Of a DNA stretch of 64,000 nt, positions 41,319-55,040 are shown piece after piece (position 1 is the first letter of the stretch; each line of letters opens with the position of its first letter). The stretch covers positions 20,653,402-20,717,401 of the forward strand of contig OZ024865.1 in the NCBI GenBank assembly GCA_964017155.1, given 5' to 3'. Below the pieces are notes generated by a model, which had not been told where the DNA came from, searched no databases, and saw only the letters and a list, made by a program, of their open reading frames with translations. This DNA is from Oasisia sp. SBJ-2009 (Eukaryota; Annelida; Polychaeta; Sabellida; Siboglinidae). Position numbers and translations under genes: made by a program.

Positions 41319-42240
41319 CACCCCTTCGTGCACCCTTCTTCTGGTAGTTTCCTCCAGGGGGTACACAGAAACACCACTGCAGCTGTGACATGTCGTTCCG
41401 CATGAACACACCTTTAGATTGCAGGAGGACTCTGGCTCGATACGTATTTATGAAAGTGTACATTTTGTGGTTCAGTCTGCTGGTTTTTACCTGAATCGAC
41501 CGGTTACAGGCGTCGTTGTTGTTGTTACTATGTTAGGCCCACGTTTTGTTGTGCCAAATTAATTGTTCGGAATGAAAGAAGTTGCTGCAAAAAATCGCAA
41601 AGGAATGTATTGGTTGCCGTGGTGATAAGTGGTCATGTAAAATGTTTCCATGACGAGCATAATACTCTAACAGACATAACAGGAAATTCTTACATAGATG
41701 CTAACAGCTCTGGTTTCTGATCAGGTGTGTTAATTCTTTTGAATATTGCCATAAATATAAAACAAGAATCTGAAGTCTTGCCCAGCAAATGCCTAGAAAG
41801 TCACCATTATGCAATGAATCTACATACGCAGGTAGATGCTCTCCTGGGTATGTGTAGAAAGAATTGATGTATAACAAAAGGTAATGTCAGCCTTGCACAA
41901 GGTGCATCTGGTAGCAAGGAAACATGAGACATGCAGTTAAAAATAAGTTAGAACGGACACTCAAAGCAGAATGTTTCAGTGTAACAGTGAGAAAGTCTTC
42001 GTCCTGATGAACACCTTATGTTGTTATATGTTGACACTTTACGCAAATAGAATTCACATACTGTGTCAATGTTGCAGGTTGTATATTTTTCTGATTTTAA
42101 CATTCACTGAATTGTAACTGCAGTGTTTGACGATCTCTGTTAGCCATATGACGCCATCGTATTGCACAATGTAACAGCACATCATATAATGAAATGTGCT
42201 GACACAATGTCAAGTACAACAGTGTAAATAAAATAAGTCA
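41319..42240 (+). other. CENPJ 3' UTR with candidate poly(A) signal
   Basis: Non-coding sequence after the CENPJ stop. AATAAA at 42227-42232 (in GTAAATAAAATAAG) is the best poly(A) candidate, about 910 bases after the stop codon. No better hexamer was noticed closer to the stop. Beyond it lies the CA microsatellite at 42359. Confidence 0.5.
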
Positions 42241-42357
42241 TTACAACTTGACTCTATACTACAGATGTCTGTTCTCGATGGCTGTGCTTTGCAAAGTATT
42301 TCTATGGGATTGATGCATGTTTGTTTGGGTGTTTGTTGATATGTATGTAAGCGTGTG

Positions 42358-42537
<180 letters not shown>

Positions 42538-42649
42538 CATAAACACACACATCATAGACACACACACACACCATAAACACATACACACATAAACATACAC
42601 ATAAACACAGACACATACATAGATAGCAAACACACACACCAACGTTACT

Positions 42650-43980
42650 AAGTAATTAAAAACAAGCCATGGTGTTTTAATATGTGTAGTCTCCTGGTAT
42701 AGACCAGAGGCAAGTGTTGACAGGAAGCAAACAAACACAGACAGGTGATGCTGTCATCAGTACCTGGGAGGAGATACTATCACAAGCCCCCAAAGTTACC
42801 ATAACCAAGTCAGTTATTAATACATTGGTGTAACTAATACAGATGTGCCAAAGTGCAAATATGTGGTTATTTATTACAGACAAATATTTACCGACTCAAC
42901 GAGATAGAAAGGGGTATGTTTACACAAGTGTTTCCAAGTTTGCGTGGTAACTTCGTAACTTTTTAGTTTTACACTTCGAAAATGTATAACATTTTAATAT
43001 TTTATGACATGAATGTAGTAAAATCTCAATATTCTTCCGTTTCAGTGTTACATCCTTTCGTAACTTTCTGTGCGAAAACAATGGGACTTTCACTCATAAA
43101 ACGAAAACTTGGTGGTTTATCTTACGTCATAGAACATTTTCCTAACCACACCTAGAATAAGTGTTGGGTTGTGACATCAATACTTTAAAAGCTGGCCACA
43201 TCTTGCAGCTAAAAGCTATTTGAATATGACATTTTCGACCATAAAACGACAAACTTGGTGGTTTATATTATGTCATAGAATGTTTTCCTAACAAAATATA
43301 GATCCATATCCTTGAAAAATTTAAGTTCAGAGGTACAACAAACAAAATCATTTGGCGCAATAATCAACATGAACAGGCTAGAGTGATCATCGAAGCTTGG
43401 AACTACCAGACATTTATTGTGGAAATTTCAAACAAAATGTGACATTTATTGTGGAAATTTCAAACAAAATGTTTTTTATGAAAGGTGGTTATAGTTTTAG
43501 AAGATTTAATAAGGGGTTGATTCCAGATTGCAATGATTGTATGTGCGAACACATTACAGTAGTATACTACCATGTTTTGTTTATTGGTATTATTGTATTA
43601 TTTCCCTTTCTTAGCATACTATTCATACTTTTGTGTGTTGGTTAGGCTACATTAAATCAAAAATATTTTTTCATTAAAATTGATAATTTATCATTAATGT
43701 TTATAAAATTATATTATACGTGACTTTTGTATGTCGTTACTGGGGTATTCTTTGATGATAGTTTTACATGAATTAGTATTTAGTTTTGAGAATATATGTA
43801 ATTTGTACAACCTATCGTTGAAAAATTATGATACTTTATATATATTAATTGAATTTTTAAAATAGGTATGTATTGCCCTTTATCATAGTTTACACAAAAA
43901 TCAGTATAATTAAAAAAAATCTTCTTGTGATTTAGGTATAAAATAAAATAGGAGAATGTTAAGAAAAAATAAAACAATTT
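42650..43980. other. AT-rich intergenic sequence with short duplications
   Basis: No gene recognised. A 40-base block (TTGGTGGTTTAT..GTCATAGAA.GTTTTCCTAAC) occurs at about 43108 and 43256. A 37-base block (GACATTTATTGTGGAAATTT) is tandemly duplicated at about 43409 and 43441. Such local duplicates are typical of decayed non-autonomous elements. Confidence 0.5.
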
Positions 43981-43984
43981 TTAA

Positions 43985-44410
43985 ATAAAATTGCAGTTTC
44001 ATTAATATTTAATCTATGTAATTAATTACTATTATCAGAAGAAAATATGAAAGCAATTCTAAAGGTTTATTGGCAAGATTAAATTTGTCAGAAAATTGGC
44101 GGAATTTATTTGTTATTTGAAATTTCATAAAATTGCAGTTTCCTTAATATTTCATCTACATACATGAAACAAGCACAGTTACACTTCAATTAGTGACTAT
44201 GACCAGGGGAAAATAGAAAAAATTAAATGTGTGTGTGATTTATAAGCAAAATTACACATTAGCAAACCGTCAGAAAATGTCATGAAATTTGTAACTTTAA
44301 ACAACTGTAGTTTGCTTAATATTTCACATAAATACATGAAACAACTACCGTTATACTTCTTATAGTAACTACTATCAGGGGAAAAAAATTCGCAAGAAAA
44401 ATTTGGTCCG
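43985..44410. repeat. Three diverged tandem copies of a ~150-bp unit
   Basis: Related blocks begin with AATTGCAGTTTC.TTAATATTT near 43990 and 44130 and with ACTGTAGTTTGCTTAATATTT near 44305. Each continues with ACATGAAACAA-like and ACTA.TATCAGGGGAAAA-like sequence. Probably part of a non-autonomous mobile element. Confidence 0.55.
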
Positions 44411-44864
44411 ACCACCCTACTACAGCCAGGGGCAGCTACACACTTTCCCCATTTCCCCGCACATTAATAGGCGCTAGTGTTTCCAAACGCGCGCATGTGT
44501 GCGTGAACATGTCTCATTTGTTTGGGTGCTATGGAAAACGTTTCGTCGCCGTCTCGTCGTGACTTCTAATAGGGCGTGTAAGTCTCGCGCGCGAAAACGA
44601 GGCTGGGGGCAGTTGGGGGCAGAAGGTCCATATTCTCCATGTTAAAGTATAGGACTTCGTTTTGTTTTTGGTTGTAATAATCGAATTGTTCCAGTCTAAC
44701 AATTTCAGTTATACAGTCCGAAAGATTATTACAAGCAAAAGCAGTGGAACACTTAGCCGGTGACAATGATCACGGAAATCATAAATTTTAATCGATTATA
44801 ATGGTGGTTGCCATGGCAACATCGGCAAGTACTTGCATTTGCCTTGATTTGGCGATCTTGACTA

Positions 44865-45290
44865 ATGTTGAAAAGTGCCATTTTTCGCACAGTACAACCT
44901 GTTTGGACCAAACGTATACATGTGTTATGATTATGTGCATTTAGACAATTTGTCAGATATAAGTGCTTATCGAAACCACAACGTACAGCTATGTAAAATG
45001 CAAAATCCGTAAAGAAAACACATACGGCTAACATGTGTGGGGAGTGTCTATTATCTGCACTACATAAATCGCTATGTCTATGATACTGTGGTAAACTCAA
45101 TATTAAATCGGATATTTAAGATAAGAAAGGTATAACACAAGATATTTATGTTCTGATTTTCCTAATATTCATCAGTCGGAAGTTACAACTGTCATCCATC
45201 GAATATTATTCTAATGACCAGTCCCCAAATCAGCTCCAATTGTGCGGAATCTCGCCGTGTGTCGTGACACACTTACGCGCCCTATTAATT
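44865..45290 (+). repeat. Dispersed repeat, copy A
   Basis: Matches 58445-59025 in the same orientation with roughly 75-80 percent similarity by eye. Shared blocks include GTATACATG, CAGATATAAGTGCT, AACGTACAGC, ATGTCTATGA.A.TGTGGTAAA, TTAAGATAAG, CTGTCATCC.TCG and GTGACACACTTAC.CGCCCTAT. It ends at TCGTGACACACTTACGCGCCC in both. Likely a mobile element family. Confidence 0.7.
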
Positions 45291-45340
45291 AACTTGGGGG
45301 GAGGCAGAGCCACATGACTGCTCCACCCAAATTACCGGGT

Positions 45341-45376
45341 CGTAAACCACTTTTTGTTACTACAAAGTGGTTTACG
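45341..45376. other. Perfect 13-bp inverted repeat (hairpin)
   Basis: CGTAAACCACTTT and AAAGTGGTTTACG flank a 10-base loop. Location is intergenic, between a dispersed repeat and a microsatellite cluster. It may be the tip of a small palindromic transposable element. Confidence 0.7.
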
Positions 45377-45835
45377 TCTTTCGATAATGCAAAACAACAC
45401 CAGTCAGTGGCAGCACCTATCGGTTGTTAGCCACAATGGTGCTGCCATCTGGCGGCGAATAAGCATTGACATAGATTGGAAATCCGCAGCACGCGCAAGA
45501 TGAGTACAATAATGTACTTTCAATACTGGGAAGTTTAAGGAACTGGATGGTGACCACCCATCTTTTTAATGGGGTATATATTTTGGCATGTTGGTTTGAG
45601 TTTGTGGATGGTGCAGTAGGAAACCTCAGACAAAACTCATACACGAAACACGCAGCTATGGGCGCACGTACACGCACGCACGCACGATGTATCTAGGACG
45701 CACGTATATATATATAAGGTATATAAGGCACATATAAACACATTTACAAACACACACACACGCGCACGCACGCCCGCGCACATACACACACGCACGCACA
45801 CACACACAGAAATAAACATACACAAGCGCACACAA

Positions 45836-46117
<282 letters not shown>

Positions 46118-46339
46118 TTGTAATGATGATCTAACACTTATCGTATGAAGCCCATGGGAGGTTGAGGCGCGGCACCTAAGAAAAGATTATTCTGGCTTGC
46201 TGTTTACCTGGATAAGTAAACGAGTTGATAAATGAACTTAGTGGAATTTCATTATTCACAATACCTTGAATTGATCGCCATATCAACCTTTGGTCATAAA
46301 AAGAACACGATTTCGTAAGTAAATGCCCTCAAAAAACCC

Positions 46340-46830
46340 TCTCAACTTACCTGCAATATTGGCTGAAGTACAGCGTAAATGTTACATTTTCGATAATGCT
46401 GGCACTTTATAATTTCCTTAGCTTGTCAGGAACACACGTAGTTAATTTAAGAACGGTCCTTTAATGATCGTTGACCCTGAAAACATGGGTCTGGACCCCT
46501 TGTTTATGCTTTTATGTGCAATATTGGCCGAGATATGGTGAAAAATAGATTTTTCGATAATGGCGGCACTAATTTGCATATTAAACTGTCAAAGACACAT
46601 GTGATCATGTGAACAATAACTTTATTATGGTCGCTGACCCTCATAACATGGGTCTATAAATCTAATTTTGTCGGTTATCTGCAATATTGGCTGAGATACA
46701 GTAACAATAGAATGTTCAATAATGGCGGCACTAATTTGCATAAAAACGATACGTGGGACATTTTGCTGACTTGTTAACATAGCAAACCGTTTTCTACGTA
46801 TTTTTTTGCGATCTAGTGATACCAATTAAA
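46340..46830. repeat. Three diverged tandem ~155-bp units with ATAATGGCGGCAC
   Basis: Copies near 46360, 46500 and 46680 share CAATATTGGC.GA.ATA, TTCGATAATGGCGGCACTAA and ACATGGGTCT.A. The second and third also share TTTGCATA. Probably part of a non-autonomous DNA transposon. Confidence 0.6.
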
Positions 46831-46874
46831 AGTATATTTCACGGGGTGCACGGTACCCCCCTTTTCCGACTAGA

Positions 46875-49118
46875 CTACATGATAAATAATGTTGGTTCCA
46901 AAATGGAACCCTGAGGGGCACTACACGATACATTTAGTATTTGTGAATGGCAGTTATTAAAACTGACAAACTGCTTTCTATTTTCTAAATAACTCTGAAT
47001 CCAGTCCTGTGCGACACCACGCAAACCACAGAAATGCAGTTTTTTACACAGTATATCATGATCCACAGTATCAAAAGCCTTCTTTAGGTCAATAAATACT
47101 CCAACAGTATACTTATTATTTTCTAATGAAGTTGTAATTTCTTCTACCAAATCTAAACGAGCCTCAGTTGTTGACATGCTAGATTTAAACCCATACTGAC
47201 TTGGACTGAGTATATTACATTTATTAATGAACATGTCCAATCTGTTGTTATATAGTTTCTCCAGAATTTTTGAGAATTGTGATAATAAAGATATTGGCCT
47301 GTAATTAATTTTGTAAAAACGTTTTTTTCTCCAGAGAATAACTTTAGCTATTTTCATTTTGTTTGGAAAAACATGAAATGAAACATTACATATATGAGCA
47401 AATGGCTTAACTATTTTAGAAATTACTTTCTTAATCATGTTCAAGCTAATGTCATTGAAATAAGGTGATCTTTTATTTTTACAGTTTTGAACAGTTCTAA
47501 TGATTTCTAGGTCATGAATGTTTTCTTCTAAGTAATCATAAATAGTTGTATCGTCTTTAGGTAAGGGGATATTTTTTGCTAAGTTGGGGCCAACAGTTGT
47601 AAAGAAATTATTAAATCCATTAGCAATATCTTCTTTCTCTGAAATTCTCTTGTTGTTTTTTATAAAGTATTCTGGATATGTTGGCTTATTTTTGTTTATG
47701 TTTGCTTATTTTTTCTGCTTCTGCAGATCTCATTACAATGAATGCTTTATATACCTTATTTTTCTTTGTACAAGCACGTTTTAAACCTTTGGTGAACCAG
47801 TTTTATTTTGTATTTTCAAAGCTTTTTTGTGGAACTTTTTATACTGGACAGTTTTTGTTAAATATATCCATAATATGTGTAGAAAAGAGTCACATGCTTG
47901 ATTTACATCATGTTTTTAGCACACTTTCCTAGGTTTGTTAACTTAGTTCATTGGAAAATGATGCCATTTATCCTCATTCATATTTCTGATAAATTGAAAT
48001 TCGTTTACATTATACCTGCTTATGTTATACTCACAGATTGCAAAAATTGGTAAATGAACACTAATATCATTGAACATGATACCACTAGTTAGGTTGAAGC
48101 GTAATTCATTTGTGAATATGTTATCTATTAATGTATTTGAGCTATCTGTTATCCTGGTAGGCTTATCAATTAGTGGGTAAAGACCTAAACTATGGATTGT
48201 GTCTAGAAACTGTTTAGTATTATTATGGGTCTTATGTTTTAATAAATCTATGTTAAAGTCACCACACACAAATATTGGTTTAATACATTTAACATCACTT
48301 AAGTTAAGTTCTAAGTTTTCACAAAATGCATCTATCGGTGATCCTGGTGTTCTGTAAATACAATTAACTACAACATTTGTGTGGTTCTTTATGGTTAATT
48401 ATACAGTAACACATTCAAGAATATTTTCTATTACAAACGATTCTGTCAGTGCGCCTGATAATGTTTTTGCAACACCACCCCCTCTTCGGGTACCCCTTGT
48501 GATATGAAATGGATCATCCTTTTTTATATTAAAATCACTAATTAAGCTTGGTTCTATCCATGTTTCAGTTATAGCAATTATATCAAATGTTACATTTAGT
48601 TCTAAAATATAGTCTTTAATCTTGTGAAAATTTGTTTTTAGACTTCTGGCATTAAAATGCATAAACGACAATCCATTAACCCCACCAATTTGTTCATTTA
48701 ATTGTAAGTCAGTATAATACTTACATTTTGATGTGTTATTGTAGAAATTTATATTTGGGTCTATGTCATTTCCAAAATTGTGAGGACTACAGTCTGAGTA
48801 ATTTAAAGTATTTAAATTAAATTGTGAACATTTATCCTTTAATTTATAATGGTCATAAGTATCTTCAACAGAAGAATTTTCATAAACAAATTCATCATCA
48901 TTGATTTCCTGAAAGGGAAATACTTCACAACATGATATACAAAGATAATTTATATTTTTACAATGTATTTGTCTTAATTGTTGTTGCGTTAAGTTTGCAC
49001 AACGTTTATGAAAAACTGCTTCACACAGGTCACATTTTACGGCAATTTTTTTTAGTATTTGATTACATATTTGACATGAATCTAATCTGATCTGGTTATT
49101 AGGCATCATTTTGATCAT
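46875..49118 (-). mobile_element. Non-LTR retrotransposon ORF2: PHD-like finger, endonuclease, reverse transcriptase
   Basis: Reading down the minus strand from 49118: a PHD-like Cys/His finger (CQICNQ, CDLCEAVFHKRC, CISC), then the APE endonuclease (LSFMHFNARSL, DIIAITETWI, RGGGVA, FVCGDFNIDLLKHK), then the linker and reverse transcriptase (YRPISLLSQFSKILEKL, TVGVFIDLKKAFDTVDHDIL, SAPQGSILEPTLF). Frameshifts at about 48400 and 47940 break it into pieces. It stops abruptly at the fourth RT block, so the 3' half is missing, unlike the usual 5' truncation. The matching ORF1 remnant lies beyond the 4.6 kb element to the right. Confidence 0.88.
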
Positions 49119-49231
49119 AAAGGAAGTGCAATAATACTACAAGGTATACATGAATAATACAACTATTTGTTGAATTTGTGATATCACGCATGTAAAATAG
49201 AGAGTCCATATAATTGTGTTCACAAAACAAA

Positions 49232-49890
49232 TAGTCCTGGCTCTGCCATATAGGCCCGTAACAATTTCGAGGTAAACGCAGTTTTTCTTTTGATTTGTAT
49301 TCTACATACCATGCCTTTCAACAATCCAAGAGGTGCTTTTTGAAAATCCGTGGCATAAGGTCACTGGAGCGTGAAATCCAAAATGGCCGCCGCTGACCAG
49401 GTTTTCATCTAGACTATAACTTTGGATCTAGAAAGGCTCGATAGCCAAACTTGGTATCAATTCCACCTAAAATTGACATTCCCGACACGCCTGACCTATT
49501 CGTTTTACGATTTGACGCCACATTTGATGTTAAATCTAACATGGCCGCTCATCCACGACGACTGTCGACTGCAGAAACACGTGCCGTAACTCTCGATCGA
49601 AATGAGCTAGAAACTGGATTTTTATGTCCCGCTCGATGATTGTGATTATTCCCAATCAAATACATATTATTTCATGACCTTTCAGGTTGACAATATATGT
49701 CAAAGGTCAAGTTAATGGGTAAAAATCAACATATTAAAAGCATATCTGGTCATAAAACGGGATGTAACTGGTATACACATGAGCCAGAGGTCGCATCTCA
49801 GTTGCTATCACCATAGTTCTGCTGAGATAAAGTCAAATTGATGAGATTATATTAACTTTTAAAGGTTATATACGCTCTGTCAAGGTCAAA
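49232..49890 (+). repeat. Left terminal inverted repeat (~659 bp)
   Basis: Inverted match to 53187-53826. Shared blocks, left reading, include GGCTCTGCCATATAGGCCCG, AAATGGCCGCCGCTGACCAGG, ACTTGGTATCAATTCC, GTCGACTGCAGAAACAC and AAACGGGAT.TAACTGGTAT. Similarity by eye is about 85-90 percent with few indels. Confidence 0.88.
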
Positions 49891-50328
49891 TGTGCATATG
49901 CACAAATCGTGTCCTCCTATTAATATAGAAAACCAAGAATTGAAACAATTCATGATATCTGACATCGGTCACACTGTTTATTTTAACATAATTGTTTATG
50001 ACAAACAAAAACTACTGTAACCTTTCAAGTAATTTATAACATTAAGCACCTGTAATATACTATATATCTAGCTAGCATGTATACACGTACAATAAACTGT
50101 CCATCCCACTTTTAGCTAACAACGATTCTGACAGTTTCGAACTTATGATTTGTGGCAATAAATGACACACATCACCACACATTTCCTGCACGGGCAGCCC
50201 ACCCACTCTGACAAATCTCTAGGCGGCTTCCTTCACTGGCTATAACCCATTGTAAAACAATATAATACTCTGGTGATGTGTCTACGCGATGCTCGCACAC
50301 TCGCGGGCGATGTAGGGGAAGGCGCGCG

Positions 50329-50939
<611 letters not shown>

Positions 50940-50955
50940 ACTCTCTCTCTTCTCA

Positions 50956-52930
50956 CTAATCCCAAACTTGACCTAGAAGATTTTTCAGATTATCACGGAC
51001 TAGCGTATGGGTGAAGTGCAGTAGGCGCATGCCTGTGTCTGTATCATTTAACATAACGACTAAACGTTGGCAGCCATGTTGGACTGCCCAGATGGCATGA
51101 GGCACGATCCTTTCATCTGCATCTTTCAATAATTTTGCAGGCTCTGGAAAATCACTATTGGCTGTCGACTCTGTACTATGGAGGGGAGCTGGAACTTGTT
51201 CTTGGTTTACTACCATGACACTCAACACACTCGATACTACAGAAAGACTGACCAACCACTATTTTCTGAATAAGTTGCAGCAACTGATCCTTTTTCTCTC
51301 CGATGATACCCAACATTTCTCGATCTGCGTTGTGGACTCCTCCGGGATAGAGCTCTCCTGAGACTATATTGCTAACACCTTGACTCATCAATGTAGCTAT
51401 CACAAATAACCTGGAGGGCTTCACAAGATGAAGATACAACTATCCGACCGGCAGGACTTTGTTTACAACTCGACCGAAATGGTCGAAGCACGATTGGTTG
51501 GCGTACTGCCAAACCATTGGCATAAATTCCGGCAGTGTCACTGTTTCAACCCTTCATGAGATAGGTCTCCAGTAGTTGTATTATTGTGTATCGTCAGACA
51601 CTACAGAACTACGTTATAATTATATTCAATCCCAACACCAACATCATCGATGAGATATGCCTCCAATTGAGCCACGTGTGACAGAGGTAAACTCGCCATC
51701 AAACAGGTGGCTGGTGAGGAGGTGGTCGTCATGCGAAAAGACTTCCGCGAGAGTTATTCCACGTACCCGGGCGATCTCAATGTCCCGCTCGGCAGATCCA
51801 CACAGTTTAGGTATGGTGGTGTAGGATGCTCTATTAGATTTGGTGTCAATTACCGACAGTATCACACTTCGGCAGGTTACACCTGTGTAATGTTACTGCA
51901 AGTTTCTTTGTCTTCAAAACCAGCTCTCTCGTCTGTATCTTTTCTCCATTCTCGAACACATCCATTATTTCAGCATTGATTAAATGTCCGGTAGCGAAGT
52001 TATGCAATCTGACGCCAGAGGTTTTGATAATAAAGGGATTTGCTACAGCTCGCACAAAGTCAAGAACACGGGAGACGTTTGCATCAAAAATAACGACCGT
52101 GATGCTCCTGAGTTCCTGGCATATGATGGTCTTATGATGCTCCATCATCCGCTCATCTGTGAGCTTACGGCAGTTGTTCTGTAAGATCAAGATATCATGG
52201 GAGATCAGCTCAAACTCCGCTACAACTGCGAACATTAGTGTCTGGCTCTTTGATGCCCGCTGGATGGACTGCTCCAACTTTATATCTAATTCGACGTCGT
52301 TGAAGCTGTCACACATATAGGGTTCTGAGGCTTCCGCCTCTAACAACTAAGTTTTCCTAACGTAGAACGACCCCTAGCAATTGACTCCATCGAACTCCTG
52401 AATAACTACCGCAACATATTTACATGCAGGATACATGTATTGGCCACCACCATCTCTCCCGATCTGAAATGGTGATATACATGAATAGGTTGAACATAGG
52501 CTTGATGTTTATGTTGAATGCAGCCATATCAAACTTAGCTTGATACTCAATCGGGAAACTGTTGTACTTGATAAGCAAGGGCTGTATGAGTGAAAAGACA
52601 TGTGGACCGTGTTACTTCGGTATTCTTCCCGCCCATAAGCACCTGCAGGTGTATAGATCATCAACCTCCCAACTGAAAATATCAGTCACCTTGAAAATCA
52701 TCAGCATGATTGGCATTGATCTTTAATAGTGACTTCCGGTGAGTATTGAAATCAGGACTCGCTTTACGAAGAGCTCTGCTTCGAATATGGCATCGTCCAG
52801 GTCACTACCTCTGATGTAGCAACCAATGCATCGTGATAGAATATTCGCATAGTGAAACACTCCAAACATGCCATAGATGTCCACCACCAATGTGACTGAC
52901 TCAGAATATCTGCAACCGTGTGAAACACGC
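50956..52930 (-). pseudogene. Broken gene of a multi-copy invertebrate protein family inside the TIR element
   Basis: Minus-strand blocks in order: VFHYANILSRCIGCYIRGSD with LDDAIFEAELF (near 52890-52730); MCDSFNDVELDIKLEQSIQR, VIFDANVSRVLDFVRAVANP and SGVRLHNFATGHL (52346-51850); SAERDIEIARVRGITLAEVF (51865-51650); GGVHNADREMLG (about 51350); and LLKDADERIVPHAIWAVQHG with LVVMLNDTDTGMRLLHF (51170-50980). I recognise this style from large uncharacterised multi-copy proteins of corals and molluscs. The NDTD motif resembles PIN/FEN-type nuclease sequences. Frameshifts and stops separate every block, and the 610-bp microsatellite truncates the C-terminus. The family assignment is from memory, without a search. 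Confidence 0.6.
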
Positions 52931-53186
52931 CATCATCTCAGAAAACGGGCATCACCGTCTGAGACAGCTGCATGCGGACATTATGACGTTTCTCGTAATG
53001 GTATAATCTGTCACAGGGTTTGGGCGGGCTGGCGGGAACCCCCCACACATCTAAGGAACATTTGCAATGGTAATAAATGCCATCACATGGACGTAAGCCT
53101 CTATGGGGCACACAGGGAAGACAAATACAAATCATCAAGTAAATCAACTGCGCAGTATAGCGGGCTTCATGAAGGGATGAGCGACC

Positions 53187-53826
53187 TTTTGACCTTGACA
53201 TAGCGCTTACAACCTTTAAAAGTTAACATTACCTCATCAATTTGACTTATACTTATACGACGTCTGGCTCATGTACATACCAGTTATATCCCGTTTTGTG
53301 ACCAGATATGGTTTTAAAATGTTGATTTTAACCCATTAACTTGACCTTTGACCTATATGGTCAACCTGAAATGTAATGAAAATATTGAAATAATATGTTT
53401 TTGTTTGGGAATAATCACAATCATCGAGAGGGACACAAACATCCAGTTTCTAGCTCATTTCGATTGAGAGTTACGGCTTATTGTGTTTCTGCAGTCGACA
53501 GTCGTCGTGGATGAGCGGCCATGTTGGATGTATCATCAAATATGGCGTCAAATCGTAAAATGGATAGGTCAGGCGTGTCGGGAATGTCAAGTTTAGGCGG
53601 AATTGATACCAAGTTTGGCTACCTAGCCCTTCTAGATCCAAAGTTATAGATGAAAACCTGGTCAGCGGCGGCCATTTTGGATTTCACGCTCCAGTGACCT
53701 TATGCCACGGATTTTCAAAAAGCACCTCCTGGATTGTTGAAAGACATGGTATGTAGAATACAAATCAAAAGAAAAACTGCGTTTACCTCGACATTTTTAC
53801 GGGCCTATATGGCAGAGCCTGGACTA
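53187..53826 (-). repeat. Right terminal inverted repeat (~640 bp)
   Basis: Reverse complement of 49232-49890. Plus-strand blocks include ATACCAGTTATATCCCGTTT, GTGTTTCTGCAGTCGACAGT and GGCGGCCATTTTGGATTTCA. The divergence between the two TIRs shows the copy is not newly inserted. Confidence 0.88.
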
Positions 53827-53889
53827 AAATGATCCATACAGATTGTGAGTGAATTGTCCATCAACATTTGTAGAATATCTGATATAAGA

Positions 53890-54663
53890 TAGAAGATAAT
53901 AAAATAGAAAAGAGTCCATACAATTGCTAACAGAATTTGTAAGGACTGTAAGTCTCTTTGTCCATATTCAGCCATTTTTACATTTTAGGTTTGTCCAAAT
54001 CCTGTTTGGACTTGATCATAACTTTGGTGGAATGTTCATTGTTTTCACTAAGATATTACAGTTCATTGTCCATGTACCGACTATCTTTCCTTCTTTCTGT
54101 AGTCGTCTTGTTTCTGCAAACAGTTTTTTTGTGTGAGGTGGTCGTTCAGGAAAATGTCACTACCCTTCAGTTTATTTCTTTGACGCATGATTTCGGGGTT
54201 TTTTCCGCAGATTACTGGCGTTGACCCATCTTTACGTTTCGGGAGGTCATGGATTGTAGTAATTTCAATCAAATCGACTGACACTCATAACTTTTCCTCT
54301 GTAAATTGATAAAGTTTTTCTTCATCATTGTGGATTCACAGATATCATCACCTTCATATATTTTGATTTGAAGTCTTCATCGATCTGTGTGTGGCAGTGT
54401 GCGCGTAACTGTGCAAGTCTATGCCAGTTACAATCACGTTTTTTTACGTGAATGTTGTTCCAGTTCAGCCACTCGGCGCTCACGTTGGTTGCTCTTTTCA
54501 TCTTTATGCGTTGATAATCTTGAGTAAGTCGTTGATTTTGTTTTCGTTCGATGCATTTGTTTATTTAACTTCTTCTATTGATTTACACAAAAAGTTCAGC
54601 GATGATTTAATTTCACTAATGTCAGTTTTTAAATCGTCGGGGAGGTGTTTTTTGGTGGCATGA
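53890..54663 (-). mobile_element. LINE ORF1 remnant
   Basis: Minus-strand reading from the ATG at 54663: MPPKNTSPT, a coiled-coil-like stretch (TDISEIKSSLNFL), VIVTGIDLHSYA, ITTIHDLPKRKDGSTPVI, LKGSDIFLNDHLTQKN, and RKKEGKIVGTWTMNC. These match the usual LINE ORF1 order (coiled coil, RNA-binding core, then the NEHLT and GTWT motifs). Several frameshifts are needed. Same strand and correct order relative to the ORF2 at 46875-49118. Confidence 0.75.
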
Positions 54664-54667
54664 TGCT

Positions 54668-54790
54668 AATAATAATAATACAGTTTTTATATAACTCTAA
54701 TTCCCGCATGGAGGATGATCGATGCGCTGTACAAGAAATATACTAAGTGTATATTAATAAATATAAATGTAAATTATATAAATTAATATA
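54668..54790 (-). mobile_element. LINE/SINE 3' tail
   Basis: AATAATAATAATACAG, TTTTATATAACTC and GCGCTGTACAA follow the same pattern as the 3' ends at 32280-32345 and 40680-40740 (AATAATAATAC, TTATATAGCG, GCTTTACAA). Only the tail is recognisable. Confidence 0.5.
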
Positions 54791-55040
54791 AATCAAATCA
54801 AATTTTGGTTTTAAGATATGCTAGTAAACCTTTCTACGCAAATTATATAAATTAATATAAACTAAAACCTTGTATTAAGAAGTAAATTGGGTGGATAAAG
54901 TTCACGAAACAGCCAACTATACCAGTAACACGTGCATCGTAACACACCAACTTGTGAGTGAGCGTCTGTTGCACAAAGACAACTTGGCTACATGAATTGT
55001 TGTATTTCTAAATAAGCAATGTCAATATATGATGCTGACA

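Noticed and set aside
47584..47932. Plus-strand Phe/Leu-rich ORFs
   Set aside because: Antisense of the LINE linker and reverse transcriptase region on the minus strand.
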